NCBI RefSeq assembly: GCF_030811595.1
Contig: NZ_JAUSRB010000002.1
Coordinates: 186,001-250,000 of the forward strand
Source: Streptosporangium brasiliense
GTDB taxonomy: Bacteria > Actinomycetota > Actinomycetes > Streptosporangiales > Streptosporangiaceae
Direction: 5' to 3'
Length of the DNA stretch: 64,000 bases
The translations under genes were made by a program, and so were the position numbers. The number at the start of each line of letters is the position of its first letter. The first letter of the stretch is position 1. The notes under the pieces are model-generated. The model worked only from the letters and a program-made list of their open reading frames with translations. It was not told the origin of the DNA and did not search any database. Shown piece by piece: positions 41,864 to 50,820 of the stretch.

Positions 41864-42781
41864 TCAGGCCCTGCCGGCGCCGCGGAGCGCGAAGAACCCG
41901 CCGGCCAGCAGGGCGATGCCCAGCACGAGCAGGACGAGCGGGATCGTCATCTTGATCATGGTGATCTGGCTCTTGCCCTCGGTGGCGTTCTTCACCAGGT
42001 CGTTGACCGTCTGGGGGGTCATCTTCGCCGTCGCCACGAAGGCGACGGTGCTCTTGGCGCCGTCCTGGGTCTTGAGGACCTCGTGGCGCTGCTGCTCCTG
42101 CTTGACCGGCGAGCCGGTGGTGGGCTCGATCCAGTACGTGTTCTTACCGTCGTAGAACCGGTCCACCTGGATGTCACCCGTCGTGTCGGTCACTCCCAGG
42201 ATCGAGGCGGGGACGGTGCGGGTCTCGGTCTTCGTCGGCGGGACGTCCTGCTCGAACCGGTAGACCCGCAGCCCGTTGACCGTATCCTCGTCGACGAACT
42301 TGGCGTCGAAGGCCCTGCCGACGGTGGAGTTGAAGACCTTGTAGGTCTTCTTCTCGACGTCGAACGGGAACTTGTAGATCTGGCCCTCCATCTTGACGGG
42401 CTTCTTGTCGATGTTCACCGCGCAGCAGTCGACGCCCTCGCCGGTGTATTTGTTGAAGGCGCTGCGCCGCTCGCCGAAGGAGACGTCCGGATTGCCGTTG
42501 GTCACGTCGCTGACCGCGGTGAACTCGTCCCAGACGACCCGGTCGCCCTGGGACTGGGAGACGTCTCCGCGGGTGGTCACGGTGATGCCGAGGTCACCGG
42601 TCATCACCTTGAGAGCCTTGGGGTAGAAGTATTGGGCCCCCTGGGCCTCCAGCTTGCTCACCCCGTACTGCGCGGCCGGAGCCGCGATCAGGCTGCCACC
42701 GATCTGGAAGCGCACGAGCGGTGCCAGCACGATGAGGAACGCCCCGACGGCTATAAGGATTACTCCGACGATCCGGCGCAT
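41864..42781 (-). CDS. DUF3068 (PorA-family) membrane-anchored protein
   Basis: This 305-residue protein has an N-terminal helix (VGVILIAVGAFLIVLAPLV), a large extracytoplasmic beta-rich domain and a C-terminal helix (IPLVLLVLGIALLAGGFFAL). The adjacent cysteine pair in GVDCCAVNIDKKP and SRTVPASILGVTD-type strands fit DUF3068 (here RTVPASILGVTD). Members sit beside aftD and acyltransferase genes in mycobacteria (Rv0227c). Predicted to act on or carry a cell-envelope glycan or lipid; not demonstrated. It is the first gene of the DPA operon and has a paralog at 50817-51962. Confidence 0.88.
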   Translation of the reverse strand: MRRIVGVILIAVGAFLIVLAPLVRFQIGGSLIAAPAAQYGVSKLEAQGAQYFYPKALKVMTGDLGITVTTRGDVSQSQGDRVVWDEFTAVSDVTNGNPDVSFGERRSAFNKYTGEGVDCCAVNIDKKPVKMEGQIYKFPFDVEKKTYKVFNSTVGRAFDAKFVDEDTVNGLRVYRFEQDVPPTKTETRTVPASILGVTDTTGDIQVDRFYDGKNTYWIEPTTGSPVKQEQQRHEVLKTQDGAKSTVAFVATAKMTPQTVNDLVKNATEGKSQITMIKMTIPLVLLVLGIALLAGGFFALRGAGRA

Positions 42782-42899
42782 CTACCCTCCTGGGGGGATC
42801 ACAGCTTGGGGGGTTTAGGGGGAGATTTGTGGATTAACAAAGCTACTGGCCAGTATGTTAGGTGGCGAGAGTGACCGGCGTCACGAGGGATGCGGAAAA

Positions 42900-44234
42900 G
42901 TGACCGAAACAGGTTCTACATTCGGGTCCCTCTCCCGGCGGGAGCTCCCCGAGTGCCAGGACGGCCCTCCCGGGCACCAGGACGGGCTCCCCGAGTGCCC
43001 GGACGGCTCTCCCGGACGCCGGGACGAGCTCCCCGCGCGCCGGGACGGCTCCCCGGGGGGCCTTCCCCGCACCGGCGGCCACCTGGACGCCCTCGACGGC
43101 GTGCGCGCCGTCGCCTCACTCGCGGTGCTCGTCTTCCACGTGGCGACCGAGTCCGCGGCCGCGCTGGACGAGGGTTTCGGCGGCGCACTGCTCGCCCGCG
43201 GCGACGTGGCCGTGCCGATCTTCTTCGCCCTCTCCGGGCTGCTGCTCTACCGCCCCTTCGCGGCGTCGCTGCTGCTCGGCGGCGCCCCCGTCCGCACCCG
43301 GGCGTACCTGTGGAAGCGGGCCGTGCGCATCCTGCCCGCCTACTGGCTGGTGACCGTCACGGCCATGCTCATCTGGTCGCGCGACCACCTGTCCGACGGC
43401 TGGACCTGGTTCCAGCTCCTCACCCTGAACCAGAACTACGTCACCGACCCCTGGTGGTTCGCCCTGGGACCGAAGGGCCTGGCCCAGATGTGGAGCCTCT
43501 CGGTCGAGGTGGCCTTCTACGTCGCGCTCCCCCTGATCGCGGCGGGCCTGGCGGCCTTCGCCCGGCGCGGCGGCGAGGACGTGCGCGCCCGGGCCGGACG
43601 GCTGCTCGTCGGCCTGGGCGCGCTGGCGGCGCTGTCCTTCGTCTGGACGCTGCTGAGCTACTACCCGCAGTACCGGCCCTACCTGAACGTCTGGCCGCCC
43701 AGGTCGATGATCTTCTTCGCCGCCGGGATGGCCCTGGCCGTGGTGCTGGTCTGGGTGGAGGCCGACCCGGACGAGAGCTCCCCGGCGCGGCGGTTCAGGA
43801 GGGCGGCGGCCGCCTCCCCCGGTTCGTGGTGGCTGGTCGCGGCCATGGCGTACGCGCTCGCGGCCTCCCCGGTCACCGGGACCCGCTTCCTCGGCATCGA
43901 CGGTGTCTGGTCGGGGATGTTCGAGCTGGCCCTCTACACGGTCGTGGCGTTCTGCCTGCTCGTCCCGGCCACGCTGCCACCGCCGGGCGACTCGCCGGTC
44001 AGGCTCCTGCTCGCCAACCGGGTGATGGGTTTCCTCGGCCGCGTCTCCTACGGCGTCTTCCTCTGGCAGTTCGTGGTGATCTACCTCTGGTACGGGTTCA
44101 CCGAGCAGCAGCCGTTCTCCGGCGGCTTCCTGGGCAACCTGGTGGCCGTCACCGTCGTGACGCTCGTGCTGGCCACCCTGACCCACCGGCTGGTGGAGCG
44201 GCCCGCCCGCCGCCTGAACCGCGTCGTCTCCTGA
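42900..44234 (+). CDS. Membrane acyltransferase 3 family protein
   Basis: This protein of about 444 residues has a low-complexity N-terminal tail of about 55 residues (repeats of PGxxDGLPE/RRDELP type), then the acyltransferase 3 core: DALDGVRAVASLAVLVFHVA with the catalytic His, IFFALSGLLLYRPF, RAVRILPAYWLV and MWSLSVEVAFYVALPL. About ten membrane helices. It acylates an extracytoplasmic glycan (Rv0228 type). GTG 42900 behind GAGGGA was chosen; ATG 42855 is possible. The tail is encoded by 30-36-bp DNA repeats at 42945-43060. Divergent from the DUF3068 gene. Confidence 0.92.
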   Translation: MTETGSTFGSLSRRELPECQDGPPGHQDGLPECPDGSPGRRDELPARRDGSPGGLPRTGGHLDALDGVRAVASLAVLVFHVATESAAALDEGFGGALLARGDVAVPIFFALSGLLLYRPFAASLLLGGAPVRTRAYLWKRAVRILPAYWLVTVTAMLIWSRDHLSDGWTWFQLLTLNQNYVTDPWWFALGPKGLAQMWSLSVEVAFYVALPLIAAGLAAFARRGGEDVRARAGRLLVGLGALAALSFVWTLLSYYPQYRPYLNVWPPRSMIFFAAGMALAVVLVWVEADPDESSPARRFRRAAAASPGSWWLVAAMAYALAASPVTGTRFLGIDGVWSGMFELALYTVVAFCLLVPATLPPPGDSPVRLLLANRVMGFLGRVSYGVFLWQFVVIYLWYGFTEQQPFSGGFLGNLVAVTVVTLVLATLTHRLVERPARRLNRVVS

Positions 44235-44316
44235 CCCGGCCGGCTGCCATCGACCCGGCCATAGCACCACGGATCCTTAATTAGTATCTAATAATCCAAT
44301 TTGATATCGTTTTACC

Positions 44317-44751
44317 GTGCGGCTGACAAAGTTCACAGACCTGGCCTTACGCGTCACCATGCGTCTGGCGGTCACCAAGCCGGGGGCGACGCTCACCACC
44401 AGGCAGGTGGCGGAGGCGATGGAGATCCCCTACACCCACACCGCCAAGGCCATCGCCCGGCTCCAGCACCTCGGGGTGGTGGAGGCCCGCCGGGGGCGCG
44501 GCGGCGGACTGGGGCTGACCGCCTTCGGCCGGTCGGCCTCCCTGGGCTGGCTGGTCCGCGAACTGGAGGGCGAGGAGGAGGTCGTCACCTGCGAGGGGGA
44601 CACCCCCTGCCCGCTGCGGGCGGCCTGCCGCCTGCGCGGCGCGCTGCGCGGCGCCCAGCAGGCCTTCTACGCCGCACTGGACCCGCTCACCGTGAAGGAC
44701 CTGGTCACCCCGCCGACCGGACCGGTGCTGCTCGGCCTCAGCCTCAGGTGA
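44317..44751 (+). CDS. nsrR: Rrf2-family regulator, NsrR-like
   Basis: This 144-residue winged-helix regulator is of the NsrR/Rrf2 type: MRLTKFTDLALRVTMRLAVT, then QVAEAMEIPYTHTAKAIARL (HTH). Three cysteines lie in CEGDTPCPLRAAC (C-x5-C-x5-C), the Fe-S cluster ligands of NO-sensing NsrR. It lies directly upstream of a flavohaemoglobin gene, the classic NsrR target. GTG 44317 is the start. An imperfect 23-bp 11-1-11 repeat (44279-44301) may allow autoregulation. Confidence 0.92.
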   Translation: MRLTKFTDLALRVTMRLAVTKPGATLTTRQVAEAMEIPYTHTAKAIARLQHLGVVEARRGRGGGLGLTAFGRSASLGWLVRELEGEEEVVTCEGDTPCPLRAACRLRGALRGAQQAFYAALDPLTVKDLVTPPTGPVLLGLSLR

Positions 44752-44788
44752 TCGCCGGCACACCGGCGACCCCTGACACACGGCCTTT

Positions 44789-44811
44789 AATATGAAGATC
44801 ATCTACCAATT
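44789..44811. promoter_or_regulatory. Candidate NsrR operator before the flavohaemoglobin gene
   Basis: AATATGAAGAT-C-ATCTACCAATT is an 11-1-11 inverted repeat with 8 of 11 positions matching between arms, the architecture described for NsrR sites. It ends one base before the GGAGG of the flavohaemoglobin gene. Confidence 0.6.
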
Positions 44812-44821
44812 TGGAGGATTT

Positions 44822-46003
44822 GTGCTCTCCCCGGAATCGGCCGCGACCGTCCGCGCCACCCTGCCGGTGATCGGCGGCGCCATCGAGAACATCACCGCGC
44901 GCTTCTACGAGTCGATGTTCACCGACCACCCCGAGCTGCTGCGGAACCTGTTCAACCGGGGCAACCAGGCCAACGGCGAGCAGCGCGGCGCCCTCGCCGG
45001 ATCGATCGCCGCCTTCGCCTCCGCACTGGTGGAGCGCCCCGGCGACCGGCCGGAGGCGATGCTCGCCAGGATCGCCAACAAGCACGCCTCGCTCGGCGTC
45101 ACCCCCGAGCAGTACGAGGTGGTGCACAAATACCTCTTCGCCGCCATCGCCGAGGTGCTCGGCGACGCCGTCACCCCCGAGGTGGCCGAAGCCTGGGAGG
45201 AGGTCTACTGGCTGATGGCGGACGCGCTGATCGCGCTGGAGGCCGGACTCCGGCGCGACCCGGGCGAGGGCTGGCTGCAGGCGACGGTGACCGAGCGGCG
45301 GCCGCAGACCGCGGACGCGGTCTCCTTCACCCTGCGGCCCCACACCCCGCTGTCCTTCAAGCCCGGCCAGTACGTCAGCGTCGCGGTCACCCTGCCCGAC
45401 GGCGCGCGGCAGATCCGGCAGTACAGCCTGTCGTGCGCCCCGGAGCGGGACGACTGGCGGATCACCGTCAAGTGGGTGCGCGGCGACGACACCCCGGACG
45501 GGGAGGTGTCCGGCTGGCTGCACGCGAACGTCCGGGCCGGGGACGTGCTGACGGTCTCCGCGCCGTTCGGCGACCTGACCCTGCCCGAGGGCGACGCCCC
45601 GCTGCTCCTCGCCTCGGCCGGGATCGGCGCCACCCCCGTCCTGTCGATGGTCGATCATCTGGCGGCCACCGGCTCCACCCGCCGGGTCACCGTCGTCCAC
45701 GCCGACCGCACCCCGGCCGACCACGCCCACCGGGACGAGCTCGCGCGGCTGGTCGCCACCCTGCCCGGCGCCACCCTGCACCGGTGGTACGAGGAGGCGG
45801 GCGACTGCTCCTGCCGGCCGGCGCCGAACGTCGGCCACGTCGACCTGGCCGGGATCGACCTGCCCGACGGGTTGGTCGCCTGCCTCTGCGGGCCGCTGCC
45901 GTTCATGCGCGCCGTCCGCTCCCAGCTGCTCCGGCGCGGGGTGCCCGCCTCGGACATCCACTACGAGGTGTTCGGCCCCGACCTCTGGCTCGGCCGGGAC
46001 TGA
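44822..46003 (+). CDS. hmp: Flavohaemoglobin (nitric oxide dioxygenase)
   Basis: This 393-residue protein joins a globin domain (about 1-140; ITARFYESMF with the distal Tyr, IANKHASLGV with the proximal His) to a FAD/NAD reductase domain (RQYSLSCAP FAD motif, LLLASAGIGATPVLSM NAD motif, CLCGPLPFM and EVFGPD at the end). It oxidises NO to nitrate with NAD(P)H and oxygen. GTG 44822 follows GGAGGATTT; an upstream ATG (44792) would add ten poor residues. Predicted to be induced by NO through the adjacent NsrR-like regulator. Confidence 0.95.
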   Translation: MLSPESAATVRATLPVIGGAIENITARFYESMFTDHPELLRNLFNRGNQANGEQRGALAGSIAAFASALVERPGDRPEAMLARIANKHASLGVTPEQYEVVHKYLFAAIAEVLGDAVTPEVAEAWEEVYWLMADALIALEAGLRRDPGEGWLQATVTERRPQTADAVSFTLRPHTPLSFKPGQYVSVAVTLPDGARQIRQYSLSCAPERDDWRITVKWVRGDDTPDGEVSGWLHANVRAGDVLTVSAPFGDLTLPEGDAPLLLASAGIGATPVLSMVDHLAATGSTRRVTVVHADRTPADHAHRDELARLVATLPGATLHRWYEEAGDCSCRPAPNVGHVDLAGIDLPDGLVACLCGPLPFMRAVRSQLLRRGVPASDIHYEVFGPDLWLGRD

Positions 46004-46044
46004 CCGGGCTGCGGCCCGGACCGCGCGGCCGCCGTACGGCGGGG

Positions 46045-47922
46045 CTAGGAGGACGGCTCGCCCTCGGCGGCCGGCGCGCCCAGGGCCACGGCGGCCAGGC
46101 AGACCGGGGCCGTCGGGTCGTCCATCACGATCCGCATCCCCCGGCTCACGGCCGTCACCGGAAAGTGGATCAACCCGCCGGGCGTCTTCCGCAGGTTGAG
46201 CACGATGCGCTCCTGCCCGACCTCCACGGTCACCGAGACCGGCCGGTCGGCCGAGTAGGCCAGGGCGCCCGCGGTGGCCGGCCCGCCGAAGGAGAGCGCG
46301 TCCGGGAAGGCGGCGGCCCCGTTCGCCACCGGCAGGCAGAGCTGGTCCTCGGTCCGGGCGGCGAAGAAGCCGAAGACCTTCATCCGGACCAGCTTGCCGT
46401 CCCGGTTGAAGACCCGGGCGTCCTCGGTCGGCTCGGGATGGGCCATCCTCACCCGTACGGCGGGACGGGCCAGCGGGGCGAGCAGCCGGCTGCTGAGCCG
46501 CCGGTCGCCGTTCCACGACAGCACGATGTCCCCGGGGAGCGGGGTCGGGTAGATCACGACGTTGTCCGGCGCGGCGGCGAGCTGCGCGGCGGCGGTGTCC
46601 AGGTAGGCCCGGACGCGCTCGCCGCTGAGGGTCTCCCGGTAGGTCACGGTCGAGATCACCGACAGCACCAGGTAGGCCCCGGTGGTCAGCCCGGCGACCA
46701 GGACGAGCGGGGCCCGGGCGGGCAGCGCGCGGCGGTAGGCGCCGTCCTCCCCCTTGACCGGCAGCAGCGCCAGGCCCAGACAGACCGCCAGGACCACGGC
46801 GGCGTCGGCGACGTAGCGGGTCTCCGCGCCCACCAGCGCCACGTGGCCGCCCCGGGCGATCACCGTCGGGACGGCGTCGGCGAACAGCAGGTAACCGGCC
46901 AGGACGATCCACGCCCGCAGCGCCCGGCGCCGGTGGACGACCGTGACCGCCAGCAGTGCCGCCAGCACCGTCCAGGAGAGGGCGACGACGGCGTCGGAGG
47001 GGCCGGCCAGGCCACCGGTCGGGGTGACCGGCGCCCACGTCACCGGGCCGCCGACCGCCCCGCTGGGGAACGTCCGGCCCAGCAGGCGCGAGACCAGGTC
47101 CACGGCCACGTCGGGATCGGGCACCGACGCGCCCTCGCCCGGGGCGGTCCCCATCCTGGCGAGATAGACGATCGTGTAGGCGGCCACCACCATCACGTGC
47201 ACCGACCACAGCCGCCAGTGCCGCCGCGCCTCGCGACACATCGACCGGACCCAGCCGGTCTCCCGGTTTCGGAGGAAGGCCGTGGTCAGCGCGTAGAGCA
47301 GGAAGGCGACGAAGACGCCCTTGGTGCTGAAGGCCATGCCGGCCACGCACCAGGCCAGCGCGTGCCGGCCGTACCGGGCGCCCTCCCCGCGGGTGAAACG
47401 GACCTGGGCGGTCAGCGCGAGCACCAGGACGAGCTGGAGCGGGACCGCGTTGACGGCGGCCGCCCACCAGCCGAACGCCGGGACCGTCAGCGGGGAGAAC
47501 AGCAGCAGCGCCAGCGGCGGCAGGATCGCCGGGCGGGTGCCGAACAGGGTCCGCAGCAGCCGGAGCGCGAGCACGCCGAGCAGCGCCTGCGCGGCGAGGG
47601 TGACGGCGGCCACCAGCAGCCAGTCGTAGGGGGCGATCCGCGACAGCACCCAGGTCAGCGCGATCGCGCCGGGCATGAAGTGGCCCTTGTGCACCCGGGT
47701 CACGTAGTCGAGGGTGAGGTCGTTCTCGTAGGCGTTGCCCACGAACAGCAAGTCGTCCTCGACGAAGTAGGAGTCGCGCAGGATCAGCGCCCGCAGGACG
47801 AGCGAGGCCACGATGAGGGCGACCGCGGCCGGCAGCACCGGGCCGCGCAGGGCCGCCAGCCAGCCGGGCAGCGTGATCCGCAGCGCGGGCGGCTCCGACC
47901 GCCCGGTCTCCATGGCCTCCAC
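46045..47922 (-). CDS. Polytopic membrane protein, GT-C-like (paralog of 48826-50820)
   Basis: This protein of about 625 residues has some ten membrane helices and a C-terminal extracytoplasmic domain. Just after the first helix it carries RDSYFVEDDLLFVGNAYEND, with paired acidic residues like the catalytic loop of GT-C glycosyltransferases, then HFMPGAIALTWVLSRIAPYD. GTG 47922 behind AGAGGGAGAG was chosen; a GTG at 47958 lacks an RBS. It lies in the arabinan region and shares the same acidic-loop layout with the gene at 48826, so they are paralogs. It probably adds a sugar to a lipid-linked glycan; donor unknown. Confidence 0.8.
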   Translation of the reverse strand: MEAMETGRSEPPALRITLPGWLAALRGPVLPAAVALIVASLVLRALILRDSYFVEDDLLFVGNAYENDLTLDYVTRVHKGHFMPGAIALTWVLSRIAPYDWLLVAAVTLAAQALLGVLALRLLRTLFGTRPAILPPLALLLFSPLTVPAFGWWAAAVNAVPLQLVLVLALTAQVRFTRGEGARYGRHALAWCVAGMAFSTKGVFVAFLLYALTTAFLRNRETGWVRSMCREARRHWRLWSVHVMVVAAYTIVYLARMGTAPGEGASVPDPDVAVDLVSRLLGRTFPSGAVGGPVTWAPVTPTGGLAGPSDAVVALSWTVLAALLAVTVVHRRRALRAWIVLAGYLLFADAVPTVIARGGHVALVGAETRYVADAAVVLAVCLGLALLPVKGEDGAYRRALPARAPLVLVAGLTTGAYLVLSVISTVTYRETLSGERVRAYLDTAAAQLAAAPDNVVIYPTPLPGDIVLSWNGDRRLSSRLLAPLARPAVRVRMAHPEPTEDARVFNRDGKLVRMKVFGFFAARTEDQLCLPVANGAAAFPDALSFGGPATAGALAYSADRPVSVTVEVGQERIVLNLRKTPGGLIHFPVTAVSRGMRIVMDDPTAPVCLAAVALGAPAAEGEPSS

Positions 47923-48011
47923 CGGCTCTCCCTCTGATCCCGCGCTCCGGCGGGACACCCTACGAGCAGGACAAGATTGCTATCAATGCGGTGTTATGCT
48001 CCGGCGCACCC

Positions 48012-48086
48012 GATCTGTTCGACTCGGTGAAGAGCTGATCTGTTCGACTCTGTCGGGACCTGATCCGTTCCACATCTGTCCGACTC
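48012..48086. repeat. 25-bp-period direct repeats in a divergent promoter
   Basis: GATCTGTTCGACTC occurs at 48012-48025 and 48037-48050, and a degenerate copy (GATCCGTTCCACAT) begins at 48062, exactly 25 bp on. A 25-bp period is about 2.4 helical turns. The array lies between the membrane-protein gene and the methyltransferase gene and could bind a regulator cooperatively. Confidence 0.8.
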
Positions 48087-48101
48087 CGTGGAGGAGCAGC
48101 G

Positions 48102-48845
48102 TTGGAGATCCCTCAGGCACCGTTCCGGGCCACGCTGGGCCGGTCGGTCAGGCTGCTCGGCGCCTTCCGCAAGGAGCAGAGCGACCCCGACTTCTTCTAC
48201 GGCATGCTGGCCCGCGACACGGTCGCCCAGCTCGCCGCCTACACCGAACTGGACGGCGCGCTCGTCGCCGACGTCGGGGGCGGTCCGGGCTACTTCACCG
48301 ACGTGCTGCGGGCCGTGGGCGCCCGCCCGGTGTGCGTGGACTGCGACGCCGGCGAGATGCTGGCCCGCCAGGGCGCCGCCCCCGAGGGGGCGGTGCTGGG
48401 CAGCGCGCTCGACCTGCCGCTGGCCACCGGTTCGGTGGACGTCTGTTTCTCCTCCAACGTGCTGGAGCACGTGCCGGACCCGTGGCGGATGGCCGACGAG
48501 ATGGTCCGGGTGACCCGGCCAGGCGGCGTGATCTACCTGTCGTTCACCAACTGGCTGTCGCCCTGGGGCGGCCACGAGACCTCTCCCTGGCACTACCTCG
48601 GCGGCCACCGCGCCGCCGCCCGCTACACCCGCAAGCACGGCAGGTCCCCCAAGAACGTCTACGGCGCGAGCCTCTACCCCGTCTCGGTGGGCGCGGCGCT
48701 GCGCTGGGCCGGCCGGCAGCCCGACGCCACGGTCCTGGACGCCCTGCCCCGCTACCACCCGCGCTGGGCGACCCCGGTGGTCCGCGTCCCGGGGCTGCGC
48801 GAGATCGTGAGCTGGAACCTGCTGCTCATCCTGCGCCGGCACTGA
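48102..48845 (+). CDS. SAM-dependent methyltransferase
   Basis: This 247-residue class I methyltransferase (Methyltransf_11 type) has the SAM motif VADVGGGPGYFTDVLR, acidic VDCDAGEML and FSSNVLEHVPDPWRMADEM. TTG 48102 has GGAG upstream. It resembles M. tuberculosis Rv0224c, which lies in the same kind of arabinan/glycan cluster, suggesting methylation of a glycan or lipid. It overlaps the opposite-strand membrane protein by 20 bp. The substrate is unknown. Confidence 0.88.
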   Translation: MEIPQAPFRATLGRSVRLLGAFRKEQSDPDFFYGMLARDTVAQLAAYTELDGALVADVGGGPGYFTDVLRAVGARPVCVDCDAGEMLARQGAAPEGAVLGSALDLPLATGSVDVCFSSNVLEHVPDPWRMADEMVRVTRPGGVIYLSFTNWLSPWGGHETSPWHYLGGHRAAARYTRKHGRSPKNVYGASLYPVSVGAALRWAGRQPDATVLDALPRYHPRWATPVVRVPGLREIVSWNLLLILRRH

Positions 48846-50820
48846 CCGCCCCCGCCGGACCGCCGCCGGCCGCCCTCGGGGGGACCGCCGGCGCCCGCGC
48901 CGCGCCGCCGGCCGGCCTCTCCGGTACGGCGGCGCCGAGCACCACCGCCCGCAGGCAGGCGGAGCCCCCCGGGACCGAGATCCGCACCGGACCCCGGGCG
49001 ATCTCGGCCGGGAAGTAGACCCGGTCCCGGCCGGCCCGGAGCAGGACCTCGCTCCGCCGGCCGTCCCTGAGCACGGTCACCGGGGTGTCCCGCGACACCC
49101 GGTAGTCGACGCGGACGATGTTCCCCGCGCGGGCCTCGGGCAGGTCGGCGACGGCCGTGCCGCCGCGCAGCGGGAGGCAGGAGCCGGCCGGCGCCGCCAC
49201 GTACCCGCCGAAGACGGTGGCGGGCACCAGGTGGCCCCGGTCGTCGAAGGTCACCGCGCGGTGGGCCGCCCCCGGACGGCTGATCCGCTCGCGCAGCGCG
49301 CCCCGGGCCAGCGGGCTGAGCGCCCGGGAGGTCAGCCGGTCCTCCATCGCCTGCCAGGGGAACATCAACCTGTCGGGCAGCAGGGCGGGGTACACGCCCG
49401 TCTCCGGGCCGAGCGCGGCCAGGTCCGCGCGGGCAGCCGCGAAGTAGGCGCGGTTGGCCTCGCCCGGCAGGCCCCGGGCGAAGCCCGAGGCCGACACCAG
49501 GGCGAGCGCCACATAGGCGCACACGGCCGGCAGGACGGACAGGGAGACGGCCCGCGCGGACCCGCCCGCCGGAGGCGGGTCCCGGGGCGGCGCCCCGGCG
49601 CCCGGGAGCGCCTCCCCCGGCGGAGGCCCGGCCCTCGGGGACGGGCCCCGCGGCGAGGGGCCCGTCCCGGGCGGGAGGTCCCGCCACGGCATCAGGACCA
49701 GGGCCAGGCAGACGGCCAGCACGGGCATCGCGTCGGCGATGTAGCGGCTCTCGGAGGCCGACCAGGGTCCCGTCCGGACAATCATGATCAGCAGGCCGTC
49801 GGCGACCAGGAGATAGCCGGCCGCCAGCGACCAGGCGGGGACCGCCGCGGGGCGCCCGCGGCAGGTGCCCGCCACGACGGCGGCCAGGACCAGCCAGGCC
49901 ACGGCGACCTCGACCGGCCGGTGGGCGACCAGCGGCCCGGCCGTGGTCTCCCCGCCCCAGCTCAGCGGGCCCCCCACGAGCAGGGTCGGGACCGTGCCGC
50001 CGAAGAAGGTTCCGGCGTAGTCCGCCGCCGTGTAGAAGTCCGGGAGCGCGAACCCCTGGCCGCCGGCCCGCCCGGCGGCCAGGACGTAGCCGAGAAGGTA
50101 GACGCCGCCCACCGCCAGGTGCGCCGCCCAGAGGCCCAGGTGCCTGCGCGCGGCCCCGATCACGCCGTGCTCCCGGGCCGACAGCAGCACCGTCAGGAAC
50201 AACAGCACCGGCGGGATGAGGAGCGCCTTCTCGAAGAAGAGCAGGCCGGCGCAGGTCCAGGCGACCCCCGCGAGCGCGTGCCGGAGCCCGCCGGTGCGGA
50301 TCAGCAGCACCTGGGAGCACATGGCCATGAGCATGGCCACCTGGAGGGGCAGGATGTTGAGCGCCGCCGCGAACCAGGTGCCGGCCTGGAAGTTGGCCGG
50401 CGCGAACAGGAAGAAGGCCAGCGGGACGAGGATGAGCGGCCGGGCACCGCACAGCAGGCGCAGCAGCCGGTACAGCGCCAGGGCCGCCGCCGCGCACAGC
50501 GCGAGGATCACGGCCGAGACCAGCGTCCAGCCGTAGGGGGAGATCGCCGTCATGACGCGGACCAGCGCGAGGGAGCCCGGCATCAGGTGGCCGATGTGCA
50601 CCCGGAGCAGGTGGTCCCAGCCGAAGGGCTCGGCCACGGCCCGCCCGATGAAGACGATGTCGTCCTCGGCGAAGTAGGACCGGCTGAGCAGCCATCCCTT
50701 GAAGGTGAGCCCGGCGAGCAGCAGAAGCGCCGCGGTTACCGCGAGCCCGTGCCGCCGCACGGAGGCGCTCCGCGCCCAGCCCGGCAGCCGCAGCTCGACC
50801 TCGACCGCGCCGCCGCTCAT
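48826..50820 (-). CDS. Polytopic membrane protein, GT-C-like (paralog of 46045-47922)
   Basis: This 664-residue protein has about ten helices with SRSYFAEDDIVFIGRAVAEP after the first helix (acidic GT-C-like loop), HLMPGSLALVRVMTAISPYG, and a proline/glycine-rich linker (about residues 380-410) before the C-terminal extracytoplasmic domain. ATG 50820 overlaps the stop of the DUF3068 gene (ATGA). It is the last gene of the operon that includes AftD, so it probably works with it on arabinan or a linked glycan. Confidence 0.82.
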   Translation of the reverse strand: MSGGAVEVELRLPGWARSASVRRHGLAVTAALLLLAGLTFKGWLLSRSYFAEDDIVFIGRAVAEPFGWDHLLRVHIGHLMPGSLALVRVMTAISPYGWTLVSAVILALCAAAALALYRLLRLLCGARPLILVPLAFFLFAPANFQAGTWFAAALNILPLQVAMLMAMCSQVLLIRTGGLRHALAGVAWTCAGLLFFEKALLIPPVLLFLTVLLSAREHGVIGAARRHLGLWAAHLAVGGVYLLGYVLAAGRAGGQGFALPDFYTAADYAGTFFGGTVPTLLVGGPLSWGGETTAGPLVAHRPVEVAVAWLVLAAVVAGTCRGRPAAVPAWSLAAGYLLVADGLLIMIVRTGPWSASESRYIADAMPVLAVCLALVLMPWRDLPPGTGPSPRGPSPRAGPPPGEALPGAGAPPRDPPPAGGSARAVSLSVLPAVCAYVALALVSASGFARGLPGEANRAYFAAARADLAALGPETGVYPALLPDRLMFPWQAMEDRLTSRALSPLARGALRERISRPGAAHRAVTFDDRGHLVPATVFGGYVAAPAGSCLPLRGGTAVADLPEARAGNIVRVDYRVSRDTPVTVLRDGRRSEVLLRAGRDRVYFPAEIARGPVRISVPGGSACLRAVVLGAAVPERPAGGAARAPAVPPRAAGGGPAGAVSAGAG

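Noticed and set aside
44744..47467. 907-codon minus-strand frame across the flavohaemoglobin and the membrane-protein gene
   Set aside because: Arg/Gly/Pro-rich shadow of two genes with clear motifs; no domain of its own.
48012..48086. CRISPR array
   Set aside because: Only three units with an 11-bp spacer, degenerating quickly; the period (25 bp) is too short for repeat plus spacer.
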